Assembly: GCF_963667555.1 (NCBI RefSeq)
Contig: NZ_OY763421.1
Coordinates: 699,562-763,561 of the forward strand
Origin: an uncultured Methanolobus sp.
GTDB taxonomy: Archaea > Halobacteriota > Methanosarcinia > Methanosarcinales > Methanosarcinaceae
DNA length: 64,000 bases
Direction: 5' to 3'
Numbering within the stretch: the first letter of the stretch is position 1; each line of letters opens with the position of its first letter. This document shows positions 1 through 9,900 of the stretch, one piece after another. The translations under genes and the position numbers were made by a program. Below the pieces are notes generated by a model, which had not been told where the DNA came from, searched no databases, and was given only the letters and a program-made list of their open reading frames with translations.

Positions 1-585
1 TATTTTTCCTTCCCTTTCAATTCCCAGTATCGTACAACCGACCTTGTGCCGCAGACTTATATCAGCTACAGTCTTGTTTGCAAGGTCGTCTGAATGAGTG
101 ATCGTGTGTTTTTCAATGTCCACACCTTCATAGAGCATGATGTCCTCATCCATTTTCTTGCATGAGACATCAATGCACCTTGAGGTCATTTTCGCAAGCA
201 TCTGTCCGGCAACAATAGGAAGGGCTGCAACATAGTTGGCACCTGCTTTGTATATCTTGTCTATGGATTTGTATGAATTTGCCCTTGCAATTATCGTGGA
301 ATTGGGGTTAAGTCCTCTTGATATGAGTGTTGCAAACATCACATGGGTGTCGTCATTAAGTGTTACTATGATAGTAGATGCCTGTGGAACTCCTGCCTGG
401 ATCAGGATCTCTTCTTCAGTTGCATTTCCCACAACATAATCATAGTCCGCATTCTCAAAAGTATGCAGTTGCGAATCAACGACTACGAATTTGATATCAG
501 CATAAGTTAGCGTTTCCACAACCCTTCTGCCAACATCTCCGCATCCGAGAACTACAATATGGTCTTTGTGTCCTGAGCTTTCCAT
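1..585 (-). CDS. RCK/TrkA-type potassium regulatory subunit, C-terminus beyond window
   Basis: This is a cytosolic NAD-binding regulator of K+ transport. It is read on the minus strand from an ATG at 585 and runs off the left edge, so 195 codons are visible. The protein opens with a Rossmann motif (VVLGCGDVGRRV), followed by the acidic end of strand 2 (VVVDSQ) and the TrkA-N pattern of alternating strands and helices. Near the window edge it reaches the start of a TrkA-C domain (VGCTILGIEREGK). The ATG lies 5 bases after the stop of the channel gene at 591-1604, so the two are almost certainly co-transcribed. That pairing suggests a second RCK subunit for the same channel, or a Trk regulator. 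The other ATG at 590 leads quickly to a stop. Confidence 0.85.
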   Translation of the reverse strand, partial: MESSGHKDHIVVLGCGDVGRRVVETLTYADIKFVVVDSQLHTFENADYDYVVGNATEEEILIQAGVPQASTIIVTLNDDTHVMFATLISRGLNPNSTIIARANSYKSIDKIYKAGANYVAALPIVAGQMLAKMTSRCIDVSCKKMDEDIMLYEGVDIEKHTITHSDDLANKTVADISLRHKVGCTILGIEREGKI

Positions 586-590
586 GTCAT

Positions 591-1604
591 TCACTCCGCG
601 GATTGTGTCAATTTCTTAAGTTTCGATAGCTGTTCATTGGAACCTATCGCAAGCAGCACGGAATTGTCTTTAATGACATCATCCGGTTTGATAATAAATG
701 TCAGACTTCCACCTTTCCACATGCCTACGACATTTGCACCGGTCTTTTCCCTTATGGCTGCATTTTTCATGGTCTTACCCATAAGCGGGCTTTTCGGATA
801 GATGGGCAACTCCACAATGCTCACTCCTTCGAAGAACTCCGTTGCACCTGTGAGTCTGTTAACGAAAGGATCAGCAGCCTTTCTTCCCATGAACCTTCCA
901 AAGAGTTCCTTTGGTGAAACAACACTTGTTGCTCCTGCATATTTCAGGTATTTCTTGTTGGCCCTGTCCTCAACGATCGCAATGATATTCACTTCACTGA
1001 TATTACGTGCTGTGAGCACGATATTTGCATTCATCTCATCGCTTCTGTTTGCTATCAGGAAACGGGCTTCTTTTATGTTCGCATTCTTAAGGGTTTCTTC
1101 TTCATTAACAAGGCCGTATATTGTATTAATGTTCCTTTTTAGCAGTTCCATCACAAGTTCAGCTTCTTCTTCAACAAGGATATACGGGATATCGTTTTCC
1201 TTAAGCTCCTCAATAAGAGTCTCAATAAGCCTGTTATATCCGCAGATAATTATGTGATCATTGAGTTTTTTCGGAGCTTTGGAAGGGATATTGGACTGGA
1301 TCTTTTTCTCCATCCAGGGAATTATTACAAGGGTGAAAAGTATCCCGAACACCAGTGGTATGCCTGACAACTGGACAAAGACCGCATACATCTTTCCAAT
1401 AGGTGAAGTCATTGTAATATCGCCGTATCCTACTGTTGTCAGGGTGGTCACTACCCAGTAAATGGAATCGTAGATATTGACATACTCGGTCTGACCTTCC
1501 AGGATCATGATCTCCAGGAAAAGTAACATGTACACTATTATTATGGCAAAGGCGCCAAGGACTGACTTTAGGAGCGTTTTATGCCAAAGGTGTCTTCTTT
1601 TCAT
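591..1604 (-). CDS. Two-TM potassium channel with RCK domain (MthK-type)
   Basis: This 337-residue membrane protein is a ligand-gated K+ channel of the two-transmembrane class. Helix 1 is at about residues 14-34, the pore loop carries the selectivity filter TVGYGD at 57-62, and helix 2 is at about 73-97. A cytoplasmic RCK-N domain (from about 115, IIICGYNRLIETL) and a RCK-C domain (from about 250) follow. This is the layout of MthK of Methanothermobacter. The start is the ATG before MKRRHLWHK, just ahead of the first membrane helix. A separate RCK protein follows 5 bases downstream. Residues 95-115 could include an internal RCK start, as in MthK; I cannot tell from sequence alone. Confidence 0.9.
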   Translation of the reverse strand: MKRRHLWHKTLLKSVLGAFAIIIVYMLLFLEIMILEGQTEYVNIYDSIYWVVTTLTTVGYGDITMTSPIGKMYAVFVQLSGIPLVFGILFTLVIIPWMEKKIQSNIPSKAPKKLNDHIIICGYNRLIETLIEELKENDIPYILVEEEAELVMELLKRNINTIYGLVNEEETLKNANIKEARFLIANRSDEMNANIVLTARNISEVNIIAIVEDRANKKYLKYAGATSVVSPKELFGRFMGRKAADPFVNRLTGATEFFEGVSIVELPIYPKSPLMGKTMKNAAIREKTGANVVGMWKGGSLTFIIKPDDVIKDNSVLLAIGSNEQLSKLKKLTQSAE

Positions 1605-1650
1605 GCAAATTCCCCTGTTTGTGTATCTAAACTGTTAGTCTCATTCAGTC

Positions 1651-3432
1651 TCAGAAGCCGTGTACCAGATACGGTCCTATTACCATAAAGATGAACGAGA
1701 AGAGTATCATCATTGCAAATGTGGCCGTTATCAATGCTGACACATTTTCCGCTTTATCCTCATTTCCTGTGACCTTGTAAATGAAAGCATTCAATGAATC
1801 CCTGAAAACGTGGCCTCCGTCAAGAGGTACGGCTGGAAGACAGTTGAACAGGCCAACATAGAAATTGAGCCATCCGACCCACAGGAGAGTGTTTGCAAGC
1901 CAGAACACTCCTATTCCGAAAGGTTCTGCCCATCCAACGGGCACGTAGAACTGGGAAAGCGTTTCGCTGAAACCAGGGAATCCTTCACCTGCAAATCCGC
2001 TTATCGGCAGTACAAGAATGATGTACCATCCTGCAAGTCCTCCAAGCATGCTCGGAACACTCTTCAGTAATTCCAGGTATTCTGCTGCCGGATATTCACC
2101 AACGGAGAAACCAAGTGGTGTCTCTACACTTCCTTCAGAGGTTGTTTTAACTCCAAGGAAGCCCCTGCCTTCATAATCAGGATGATCTGCAAGTGTGACA
2201 ATATGTTCAGTTGTTTCTCCTTCGTCGTTTGCAACTACAACTGATAGTTCCTGTCCGGGAGTGCTCTCACTGAGGACTTCGCTGAAATCAGTGTAAGTGT
2301 AAATTGGGTTTCCATTGATGTAGAGAATGTGTGTGCCGGCTTCCATTCCTGCTGCTTCTGCAGGTGTATCTTCGACTATGCTCTGGATAAGGATGCCTTC
2401 AGGGTCTATGTTAGTATTGACTATCTGAAGTTCATAACTTGACACCACGCGCTCCGTAGCCGCATAGACCGTAACAGATGTGCCGGTTTTAAGGCCGCTG
2501 AGATAATCAAGCATCTCATTTACATTGCTGATCTTCGTGTCATCAAGTTGCGTTATTATCATGTCTTCCCGGATGCCTGCAGAATATGCAGCGCTATCTT
2601 CGGAAATGTCCACGACCATTGTATCGCCAAGAGGTTCCAGTGAACCGAGCACCGGTCCAAAGAGCAGCGCAAAGGCCAGAAAAGCCACTACGAAGTTTGC
2701 CATTACTCCTGCTGCAAGTATTCTTGCTCTCTGGGTGCGTGTGGCTACTTTTTCATCCTTTTTGATGACCTTTCTCTCTTCGTCTTTCCTGTCAATTACT
2801 ATTCCAAGTCGCCGGTCTCCATATGGATCGTTCTCATCAGTGAGCTCTTCTTCCTGCTTTCCGAAAAGCTCTTCCTCGTCAGGTTCTGCAAAGCCGCCAA
2901 TTGGGACTACGGCTAGCAGGATTCCCATGGATTTGACCCTGATGTCCTCTACTCTGCATAGTATTGCGTGTGAGAATTCATGGACCACAAGAGTGACAAG
3001 CAGTGCGATGGTACCCCATACAAGAGGTATGAACTCATTGACACCGGGTATCAGGAATATGTTCCTTGCTGCGTTGAACTTGCTTGGCTCCGGCATTGTG
3101 TTCGTCTCATACGATGCCAGCAGGGCAAGATCAGAAAGGATAACAAAAAAGAACATTGCTATCATTCCTATGAACATCAGTCTGATGCCGATATCTGCAT
3201 AGATCCTCCATGCTTTTTTAGGTATGGCCAGCTTGTCAAGTAATTTCAGTCCCTTTGTAGTCCTGATCATAAGAACAGGGCCGTAGGCACTGATATTGTA
3301 TTTTTCAAGTATTCCTTTTCTGTCAAGTGCTATTACTATTATCCAGTAAAGCAAAATAATTGCAACTGCAATGTATATTCCGTCCAAAAAAACTCTCCGG
3401 CTTTGGTGTTTTCGGTTGAAGCTGATTATCAA
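1651..3432 (-). CDS. Site-2 protease family zinc metalloprotease with PDZ domains
   Basis: This 593-residue multi-pass membrane protein is an intramembrane metalloprotease of the M50 (site-2 protease/RseP) family. The zinc motif HEFSH is at residues 151-155 in a membrane helix, and the second metal-ligand motif (PAVPLDGGH) is at about 533-541. Between them lie a charged insertion (about 190-240) and two PDZ-like domains (about 275-430), and the protein ends in membrane helices. Such proteases release membrane-tethered proteins by cutting inside the bilayer; the substrate here is unknown. The start is a TTG at 3432, because the first membrane helix (17-36) needs it and the next in-frame Met is at residue 55. 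Its promoter lies in the AT-rich gap shared with ftsZ. Confidence 0.88.
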   Translation of the reverse strand: MIISFNRKHQSRRVFLDGIYIAVAIILLYWIIVIALDRKGILEKYNISAYGPVLMIRTTKGLKLLDKLAIPKKAWRIYADIGIRLMFIGMIAMFFFVILSDLALLASYETNTMPEPSKFNAARNIFLIPGVNEFIPLVWGTIALLVTLVVHEFSHAILCRVEDIRVKSMGILLAVVPIGGFAEPDEEELFGKQEEELTDENDPYGDRRLGIVIDRKDEERKVIKKDEKVATRTQRARILAAGVMANFVVAFLAFALLFGPVLGSLEPLGDTMVVDISEDSAAYSAGIREDMIITQLDDTKISNVNEMLDYLSGLKTGTSVTVYAATERVVSSYELQIVNTNIDPEGILIQSIVEDTPAEAAGMEAGTHILYINGNPIYTYTDFSEVLSESTPGQELSVVVANDEGETTEHIVTLADHPDYEGRGFLGVKTTSEGSVETPLGFSVGEYPAAEYLELLKSVPSMLGGLAGWYIILVLPISGFAGEGFPGFSETLSQFYVPVGWAEPFGIGVFWLANTLLWVGWLNFYVGLFNCLPAVPLDGGHVFRDSLNAFIYKVTGNEDKAENVSALITATFAMMILFSFIFMVIGPYLVHGF

Positions 3433-3857
3433 CTGGTTTGAAGATAAGCTATTTTTAAGATAAAGATTTGTTTCTTAATTCTCTTTACGAGGTATATATG
3501 TTTTTCATATAAAATGACAAAAATGATATATTAATAGATTGGACAAATATTGAGTAAAATATTTTTAAATTACCGGTCCTATTACTTTTATGATGTGCGT
3601 AAATATAAAAATCAAGCAGGTTAAATTTATATAGTTTCTTAGTCAAATGTAATATTTAATGTTTGCCAGCTTTCCGAGTCCTTTTTTGTAAGATGTTTCA
3701 AACTTGCATAAAAGGATAAGTATAAAAAGAATAAGGGAAATATAGCAATTACAGAAATCCAAAACGTTGATAAACGTTGATGAATGGTTACAGTAAAATT
3801 CGAGCAACAACTAAAAACCAGAACACTATACCGTAATGTTACTAAATCCGTGAGGGG
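3433..3857. promoter_or_regulatory. Divergent AT-rich promoter region before ftsZ, with a 10-bp tandem repeat
   Basis: This gap of about 425 bases separates the divergently read protease and ftsZ. It holds no ORF of note. TATA-like sequences for ftsZ are visible at about 3627-3634 (TTTATATA) and 3718-3729 (AAGTATAAAAAG). Two perfect adjacent copies of AAACGTTGAT sit at 3762-3771 and 3772-3781, each containing the palindrome AACGTT. They lie downstream of both candidate TATA boxes, so in the leader or over a start site. The role is inferred only from position. Confidence 0.5.
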
Positions 3858-3863
3858 ATGAAA

Positions 3864-5063
3864 GTGCAGTCAATAGTTCAGGAAGCGTTAAAACACACAG
3901 AGAAAGAGAAAGCGTACCGCCAGTCAATTTCAGTTAACGATGATCAGTTTGACATACTTGGTCAGCCAAGGATCATGATCGTCGGATGTGGTGGTGCAGG
4001 TAATAACACTATCAACAGACTTTACAATATGGGTATTGAGGGTGCTGAGACAGTAGCTATAAACACTGACAAGCAACACCTTGACCTCATTCGTGCAGAC
4101 AAGAAGATCCTCGTGGGCAAGACACTTACCCGCGGTCTTGGTGCAGGAGGATACCCGGAAGTTGGTGCAAAGGCAGCAGAGCTTGCCCGCGGCACACTTG
4201 AAGAGATCTTCAAGAATGCAGACCTTGTTTTCGTCACAGCAGGTATGGGAGGAGGGACCGGTACTGGTGTCGCTCCTGTAGTAGCTGAGATCGCAAAGGA
4301 CCAGGGCGCAATTGTCGTAGGAATGGTCTCAAGTCCTTTCAGAGTTGAAAGAGCAAGAGCAGTCAAGGCAGAGGAAGGACTTGAAGAGTTCCGCCGTGCA
4401 GCTGACACTGTTATCGTACTTGACAACAACAGACTCCTTGAGTATGTACCAAACCTTCCGATCGACCAGGCATTCTCAGTAATGGACCAGATCATTTCCG
4501 AGACTGTAAAGGGAATCACAGAAACTATCACACAGCCTTCACTTATCAACATCGACTACGCTGACATCAGAGCTATCATGGGATGCGGCGGCGTTGCAGT
4601 AATGCTTGTTGGTGAGAGCAAGAATCAGGACAAGAGCGACGATGTAGTTCGTGCAGCACTTAACCACCCACTTCTTGATGTTGATTACAGAGGCGCAACA
4701 GGCAGCCTTGTACACATCACAGGAGGACCGGATCTCAGTCTTAAAGAGGCTGAAGAGATCGCTGCTTCACTCACATACGAGCTTTCACCCAGTGCAAATG
4801 TAATCTGGGGAGCACGTATCAGTCCAGAGTATGAAGGCAAAGTGCGTGTAATGGCTATCATGACCGGTGTTCAGTCAGCACAGGTACTTGGTCGTCCACA
4901 GAGCACCAGTGCATATGAAGCATCAATGAACAGCTCTGCTCCTGAAGCACCACGTGCATACAGACGCGCAAGCACACAGGTAAACAGAGTGAGCCGCACT
5001 CCTGTTGTGGAGCCTATGCAGTCCAGAGCCAATGGTGGATCTATAATCGACATAATCCATTAA
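3864..5063 (+). CDS. ftsZ: Cell division protein FtsZ
   Basis: FtsZ is the tubulin-like GTPase that polymerises into the cytokinetic ring. The protein (399 residues from the chosen start) has the N-terminal nucleotide-binding segment with GCGGAGNN and the tubulin signature GGGTGTG (about residues 129-135), followed by conserved T5-T7 regions. The tail from about residue 345 is variable and rich in Ser, Ala and Arg, and ends in GGSIIDIIH, the usual partner-binding end. I chose the GTG at 3864 because GAGGG at 3852-3856 gives a normal 7-base spacing. The ATG at 3858 abuts that motif too closely, but would add only two residues. It appears monocistronic with a long leader. Confidence 0.96.
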   Translation: MQSIVQEALKHTEKEKAYRQSISVNDDQFDILGQPRIMIVGCGGAGNNTINRLYNMGIEGAETVAINTDKQHLDLIRADKKILVGKTLTRGLGAGGYPEVGAKAAELARGTLEEIFKNADLVFVTAGMGGGTGTGVAPVVAEIAKDQGAIVVGMVSSPFRVERARAVKAEEGLEEFRRAADTVIVLDNNRLLEYVPNLPIDQAFSVMDQIISETVKGITETITQPSLINIDYADIRAIMGCGGVAVMLVGESKNQDKSDDVVRAALNHPLLDVDYRGATGSLVHITGGPDLSLKEAEEIAASLTYELSPSANVIWGARISPEYEGKVRVMAIMTGVQSAQVLGRPQSTSAYEASMNSSAPEAPRAYRRASTQVNRVSRTPVVEPMQSRANGGSIIDIIH

Positions 5064-5153
5064 ATCAATTGATCAGTTCCGGCCCGGTGCCGGCTCTGCC
5101 AATTTTAAAAGATTGGCAGATATTCTTTTTTACTTTCACTGCTATTTCCATTC

Positions 5154-6635
5154 ATGAAAATACTGATAGCCACGGGCAGACTTGCTGAACAGACTGTAAG
5201 GAATGCAATAGACGACCGTGCCGATGTCGTTGTTGCTGACACTCAGGTTGCCGCATTCATTACCCCTCGGAAACTGCTTGCTGCGGTCAAAGAACAAATT
5301 CCAGTTTTCAATTATGATCTTATATTCATTCCCGGCTTAGTTTCCGGTAATTTTGAAAAGGCAGAACAGGAGTTAGACTGCAAGATAAGACTTGGTCCGA
5401 AACACGCCTATGACCTTGGTTTTGTACTTCCGTTCACAGGAACCATGGAATTCTCAAAGGATGTTCCTGCCTGTGAGCTTCTTGCAGACGTAAGGCGTGC
5501 CATGGCTATTGAAAAAGTTGAAGAGCTGGAAAATGCTGCCATCTCTTCTCTGGAACTCAGGGGAATGAAGATAGGTGGCAATTCACGCATGAAGGTGCTT
5601 GCAGAGGTGGTCGATGCCACAGGACTTTCTCCTGAAGCTCTTGAACTTCGCATCCGCAGTTTTGAAATGAAGGGTGCCGACATGATTGACCTCGGTGCAT
5701 CCCTGCACGCAAGTCCCGAAGATGTAAAACGGGCCATTGGTATCGCCCGCAAGACCACCAGCCTTCCAGTGAGTATTGACACTCTTGACACCGTTCTTAT
5801 CAGGGAAGCTCTCAATTGCGGTATTGACATGGTTCTCAGTCTTGATGGCAGCAATATTGCAGAGATTGCTTCTGAGATAGCTGCCTATGATATTCCTTCG
5901 GTCGTGATACCAGACCAGGCTGAAGGCTATGAAAGCCTGATGAAGAACATTGAACTTGGCCGCAAGGCCGGGATTAAGAAATTGATCGCTGACCCTGTTC
6001 TTGACCCGATAGGCCACGGAATTGCAGGTTCAATTGTTAGGTACATGGAATTCCATGCAATGAATCCTGAAATCCCGGTTTTTTATGGAATAGGCAACGT
6101 CACCGAACTCATAGATGTAGATTCAACCGGCGTTAATGCGACTCTCTGCGGTATCGGTGCAGATGTAGGAGCAAGCATCCTTTTTACTCCGGAATACAGT
6201 AATAAAACACAAGGTTCCATCAATGAGCTTAAAAAAGCATCTCAGATGATGATGCTTGCAAAAGAGCGTGAAAGCTCACCAAAGGATCTTGGGATCGACC
6301 TGATAGAGATCAAAGAGAAAAGAAGGCGTACAGATTCCGTTCTTCCTGAAACCTTTGTAAGTGCAGAAAAAAGCAAAATGTGGATAGTTGATCCAAAAGG
6401 TAGCATCAGGATATGCATAATCCCTGACCGCTTTGGAATGAAGGACGGAAGCATCCTTGCAGAACATGAAAGTGCATCCATTGTCGGAAAAACTGCAAGG
6501 GAAGTTATGGACACGATTCTGAAAATGGAGCTTGTTTCAAGAATGGAACATGCTGCTTATCTGGGACAGGAACTCAAAAAAGCGGAACTCGCCCTGAAGC
6601 TTGGAAGAAGTTATGCTCAGGACGATGAATTCTAG
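5154..6635 (+). CDS. Dihydropteroate synthase-like protein (TIGR00284 type)
   Basis: This 493-residue protein has an N-terminal domain of about 130 residues found in archaea and methylotrophs. It is followed by a pterin-binding TIM-barrel resembling dihydropteroate synthase (about 150-340, with GADMIDLGAS and PVSIDTLD like strands 1 and 2 of DHPS). The C-terminal domain of about 140 residues has unknown function. In methanogens the family has been linked to pterin (tetrahydromethanopterin) metabolism, but I know of no firm reaction for it. The stop is a TAG whose last base coincides with the first base of the inserted repeat element at 6635, so the insertion may have set the present 3' end. 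The C-terminus otherwise looks complete. Confidence 0.85.
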   Translation: MKILIATGRLAEQTVRNAIDDRADVVVADTQVAAFITPRKLLAAVKEQIPVFNYDLIFIPGLVSGNFEKAEQELDCKIRLGPKHAYDLGFVLPFTGTMEFSKDVPACELLADVRRAMAIEKVEELENAAISSLELRGMKIGGNSRMKVLAEVVDATGLSPEALELRIRSFEMKGADMIDLGASLHASPEDVKRAIGIARKTTSLPVSIDTLDTVLIREALNCGIDMVLSLDGSNIAEIASEIAAYDIPSVVIPDQAEGYESLMKNIELGRKAGIKKLIADPVLDPIGHGIAGSIVRYMEFHAMNPEIPVFYGIGNVTELIDVDSTGVNATLCGIGADVGASILFTPEYSNKTQGSINELKKASQMMMLAKERESSPKDLGIDLIEIKEKRRRTDSVLPETFVSAEKSKMWIVDPKGSIRICIIPDRFGMKDGSILAEHESASIVGKTAREVMDTILKMELVSRMEHAAYLGQELKKAELALKLGRSYAQDDEF

Positions 6636-6905
6636 GCTCTTTAGAAATCATTCCCTAAAAAATTATGAAGTTTTTTGTGTACTGATCAATCGTAAGTCAT
6701 AAACAACTTGACAAACCCGAAGGGTACGGCGAAGCCGGCGTTTTCCCACAAGAAAAAACAAAATAATCTGCATAGTACCCTTTAGTTCTTTCTTCGCAGA
6801 ATTTATGTAATGAATTCTCAGCAAAATGAAAATAACCTCTGTAATAATCTTCTATTGAGACTAATAGGAATGTGCCGCCTGCGGCGGATGGTTACTTTGT
6901 TTTAG
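6635..6905 (-). mobile_element. MITE-like dispersed repeat, copy 1 (one end missing)
   Basis: Non-coding element between two converging genes. It begins GGCTCTTTAGAAATCATT, the same terminus as copy 3 and the reverse complement of the right ends of copies 2 and 4. It contains the hairpins CCCGAAGGG and CGGCGAAGCCG near 6718-6741, and a GC-rich palindrome GCCGCCTGCGGCGG near 6874-6887. Similarity to the full copies stops after the CTTTGTTTTA stretch near 6905, so about 90 bases carrying the opposite terminal repeat are lacking. The remaining bases to 6963 show nothing I can name. Confidence 0.75.
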
Positions 6906-6963
6906 ATTACAGGTTGTAGTGAACTTGAAAAAATTTACGTATGAATCCACTTATAATTAGAGT

Positions 6964-9900
6964 TCAGGAAGTATTTGCCTCCTGAATCATTTTTAGCGAT
7001 TGTTCTGCACTCTGCCTGATTGCAGGATATTCTTCTTTGTCCTCTGCAATCCCGGTAAGCAGTTCAAGTGATGTCGGATCTCCGATTTGTCCGAGTGAAA
7101 ATGCTGCTGCGTTTCTGATGTCAGGAGAATCCTCCTTGTTACCAAGTATCTCCATCAGAGGTTTGGTTGCTGCTTTATAACTCATGGTTCCAAGGCTCTC
7201 TGTTGCGATAATTCTCACGTTCAGGTATTCTTCCTTATTCTGCATTAGCTGAATAAGTGTAGGTACTGCTCTACTGTCATTTGTATTACCTAGTGCACGT
7301 GTCATGTAACACCGGATACCTTCGTTTGTTTCGTTATTTAGAGCACATATCAGAGGTTCTGTTGAGTTTTTATCTGCTATGTTGGCAAGGTACATTGCCG
7401 CAACATACCTGACATCGTGTTCTTCATCATTCAAAGCCAGCAGTAGAGTATCAGAAGCATCTTCTCCGGCAATTTCTGCAAGGACCAGTACTGCTTCTTT
7501 TCTCACAGTCCATTTTTCATCGTTTACTATTATGTATTCAATAGGTCCGATAGCTGCTGATAGATTCTCTTTGTCCTCATCATCTGATCCTCTGAATGCA
7601 GAAAGGATGCTTAATCGGATTTCCATATCTTCGGTTTCAAGCTCCTTAATTAGTATTTGAACTGCCTTTTTTTCATCAATATTCAGTAATGTCCGTGGAA
7701 CTGTGGTTCTGAGTCTCCTTTTTTCATCATCATTTTCCAGAATCTCAACAAGAGGCTCAATCGTATTTTCATTACCTAATCTTCCAAGGGCTGAGATTGC
7801 TGCTCTTCTAACATCTTCCTCTTCTGTATTATCCTCTGCAATTTCTAGAATTATAGCATAAGCACTCTGTTCATCCAATGCACGTAGTGCATAGATCGAG
7901 TTAATCCTGACAGCATTATTACTGTCTTGAAGATTCTCAATAAGTATTACTTCTACTGGTGTTCCCAGCTTGTGTAATGCCTCTGCTGAACTGGTAACTG
8001 TAAATTCACGTTCATCATTCAGCAGTTCAGTTAAAGGCTCAATTGCTCTTTTATCTCCTATTTCTCCAAGAGCCCACGCAGCTTGACCTTTAATGTAATA
8101 TAGCGAGTCGTCTTCCAGACACCTTATAAGGAGTTCAACTGCCCTTTCATCTCTTAGTTTTCCAAGTGATTCTATTGAATGCTCTCGCATATACTCTGGT
8201 TGACTCTCATTTGCCAGTATTTCCATTAGTGGTTCAACTGCTGTTTTGTCACCCAAATCTCCCAGAGCAATGGCTGCACCTGCTCTGAGAGGATCTTCGT
8301 CCAGCAGTTCAATCAGCATTTTCGTATGTTTTTTGCTCCCCACCTTTCCAAGATTCGTAGTAGCTGTTTCCCTTATTTGATCGGATTCTCCTGTATCTTC
8401 CATTATTTTCAGAAATGGTTCTACAGCTCTGCTATCTTCTGATTCTCCAAGGTTGTGTGCAGCACGGGATCTTTCATCTTCACTCTGAGATTTATCTTCA
8501 AGAATCTCAATCCACTGGCTTACGTTGTCATTTCTTTCGGTATGGATAACTGATTGGAAAAAATCTACAATTGAAGTAAAATCGAATCCCATCTCTACAA
8601 TATTTGATGTGTAAACAATTCCTGAATTGTTCTGCTCTATATTATCAAGTGCCTGCTGGGCACTTTCCCTAACTGGAATAAAATCTCTCTCGTCCTCTGC
8701 CACCTTTATCAGAATTTCAATAGCTTCTGTATCGTTGCTTTTTCCAAGGCTAGTGGCAGCGGCTGATCTCATATAAGGTGAATTATCAGTATTTTCTAAT
8801 ATCTGAATTAAAAGTCCTATGGAATTGCTGCTTCTAAAATTACCAAGACCTGATACGGCTGAAGTTCGAACACTTATGTATTCATTTTCATCTTCAGCTA
8901 TTTGAGTGAGTATTGGCATGGCTCGCTGGTCTTCCATTATAATTAATGCCTGCACCATTGTGTGTCTTGTTGACTGGTCAGTTTCATTTGTCAATGCACT
9001 GACCAGTGACTCAGTAGCATTTAGATCTGGATATTTTGCAAGATTCAGTGCTACAGTGTACCGAACTACAGTAGATTCATCGTTTAATGCCAGGATATAT
9101 GCATCTGTTGAATTGCTTCCACTCATTCGTCCAAGTGTAATTGCTGCCTGTTGTCTGACTCTCCACTTTTCATCATTCAATAATAGGTATTCTATAGGTT
9201 CTATTGCTCTCTCTGAGGAAATTTCTTCCAGAGAATCCATGATTCTAATCTTTACTTCCGGGTCTGTATCATTCAGGTTATCCAGAAGCGGCTCGATTGC
9301 GGCATTTTCATCTGTTTTTCTTAAGGCAGATGGGATATTTAGTCTCACTTTTCTTGGTTCATCTGGGTCATTCAGTATTTTAATAAGCTGTTTAATGGTA
9401 CTATTGTTTCCTATATCTCCAAGTGCATTGACTGCAGATGCTCTGGCTTCATCATCTTCTTCTCTGTTCTCTACGATTACAAGAAGTTCATCTGTAGCAT
9501 CATTTGCTTTTAGGTCTCCAAGTAGAGTGGCTGAATTTTTTCTAACATTTATATTTCTGCTATGCAAATTATCAATCATAATTTCTGTAACCGGTTCACC
9601 CGTTTTCTGAAGAGCTTCACCAGCATTGCGCACCACTCCGTATCTTTCATCTTCAAGTGCTTGGGTAAGAGGTTTGATAGCACTTTTGTTGTCAAGTTCT
9701 CCAAGTGCCCATGCTGATCTTGAAGCAACAAGAGATGATTCATCTTTCAGATTATCAATCAACAATTGAACTGCTCTCTCATCTCCAATTTTTCCAAGTG
9801 CTTCGGCAGCTCTATAGCGAACTTCAGGATACGCACTTTTATTTCCAAGTACTTCCATTAGTGGAGTGACTGCTTTTTTATCTCCGATTTCTCCCAGAGC

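Noticed and set aside
2525..3202. 225-codon open frame on the plus strand
   Set aside because: It is the antisense shadow of the site-2 protease, with Ser/Ile-rich composition and no ribosome-binding site.
6633..6660. TAG of the DHPS-like gene read as pyrrolysine
   Set aside because: A second in-frame TAG follows two codons later within the repeat element, so read-through would add almost nothing.
8906..9610. 234-codon open frame on the plus strand
   Set aside because: It is antisense to the HEAT-repeat gene; the repeats keep the opposite frame open by composition.
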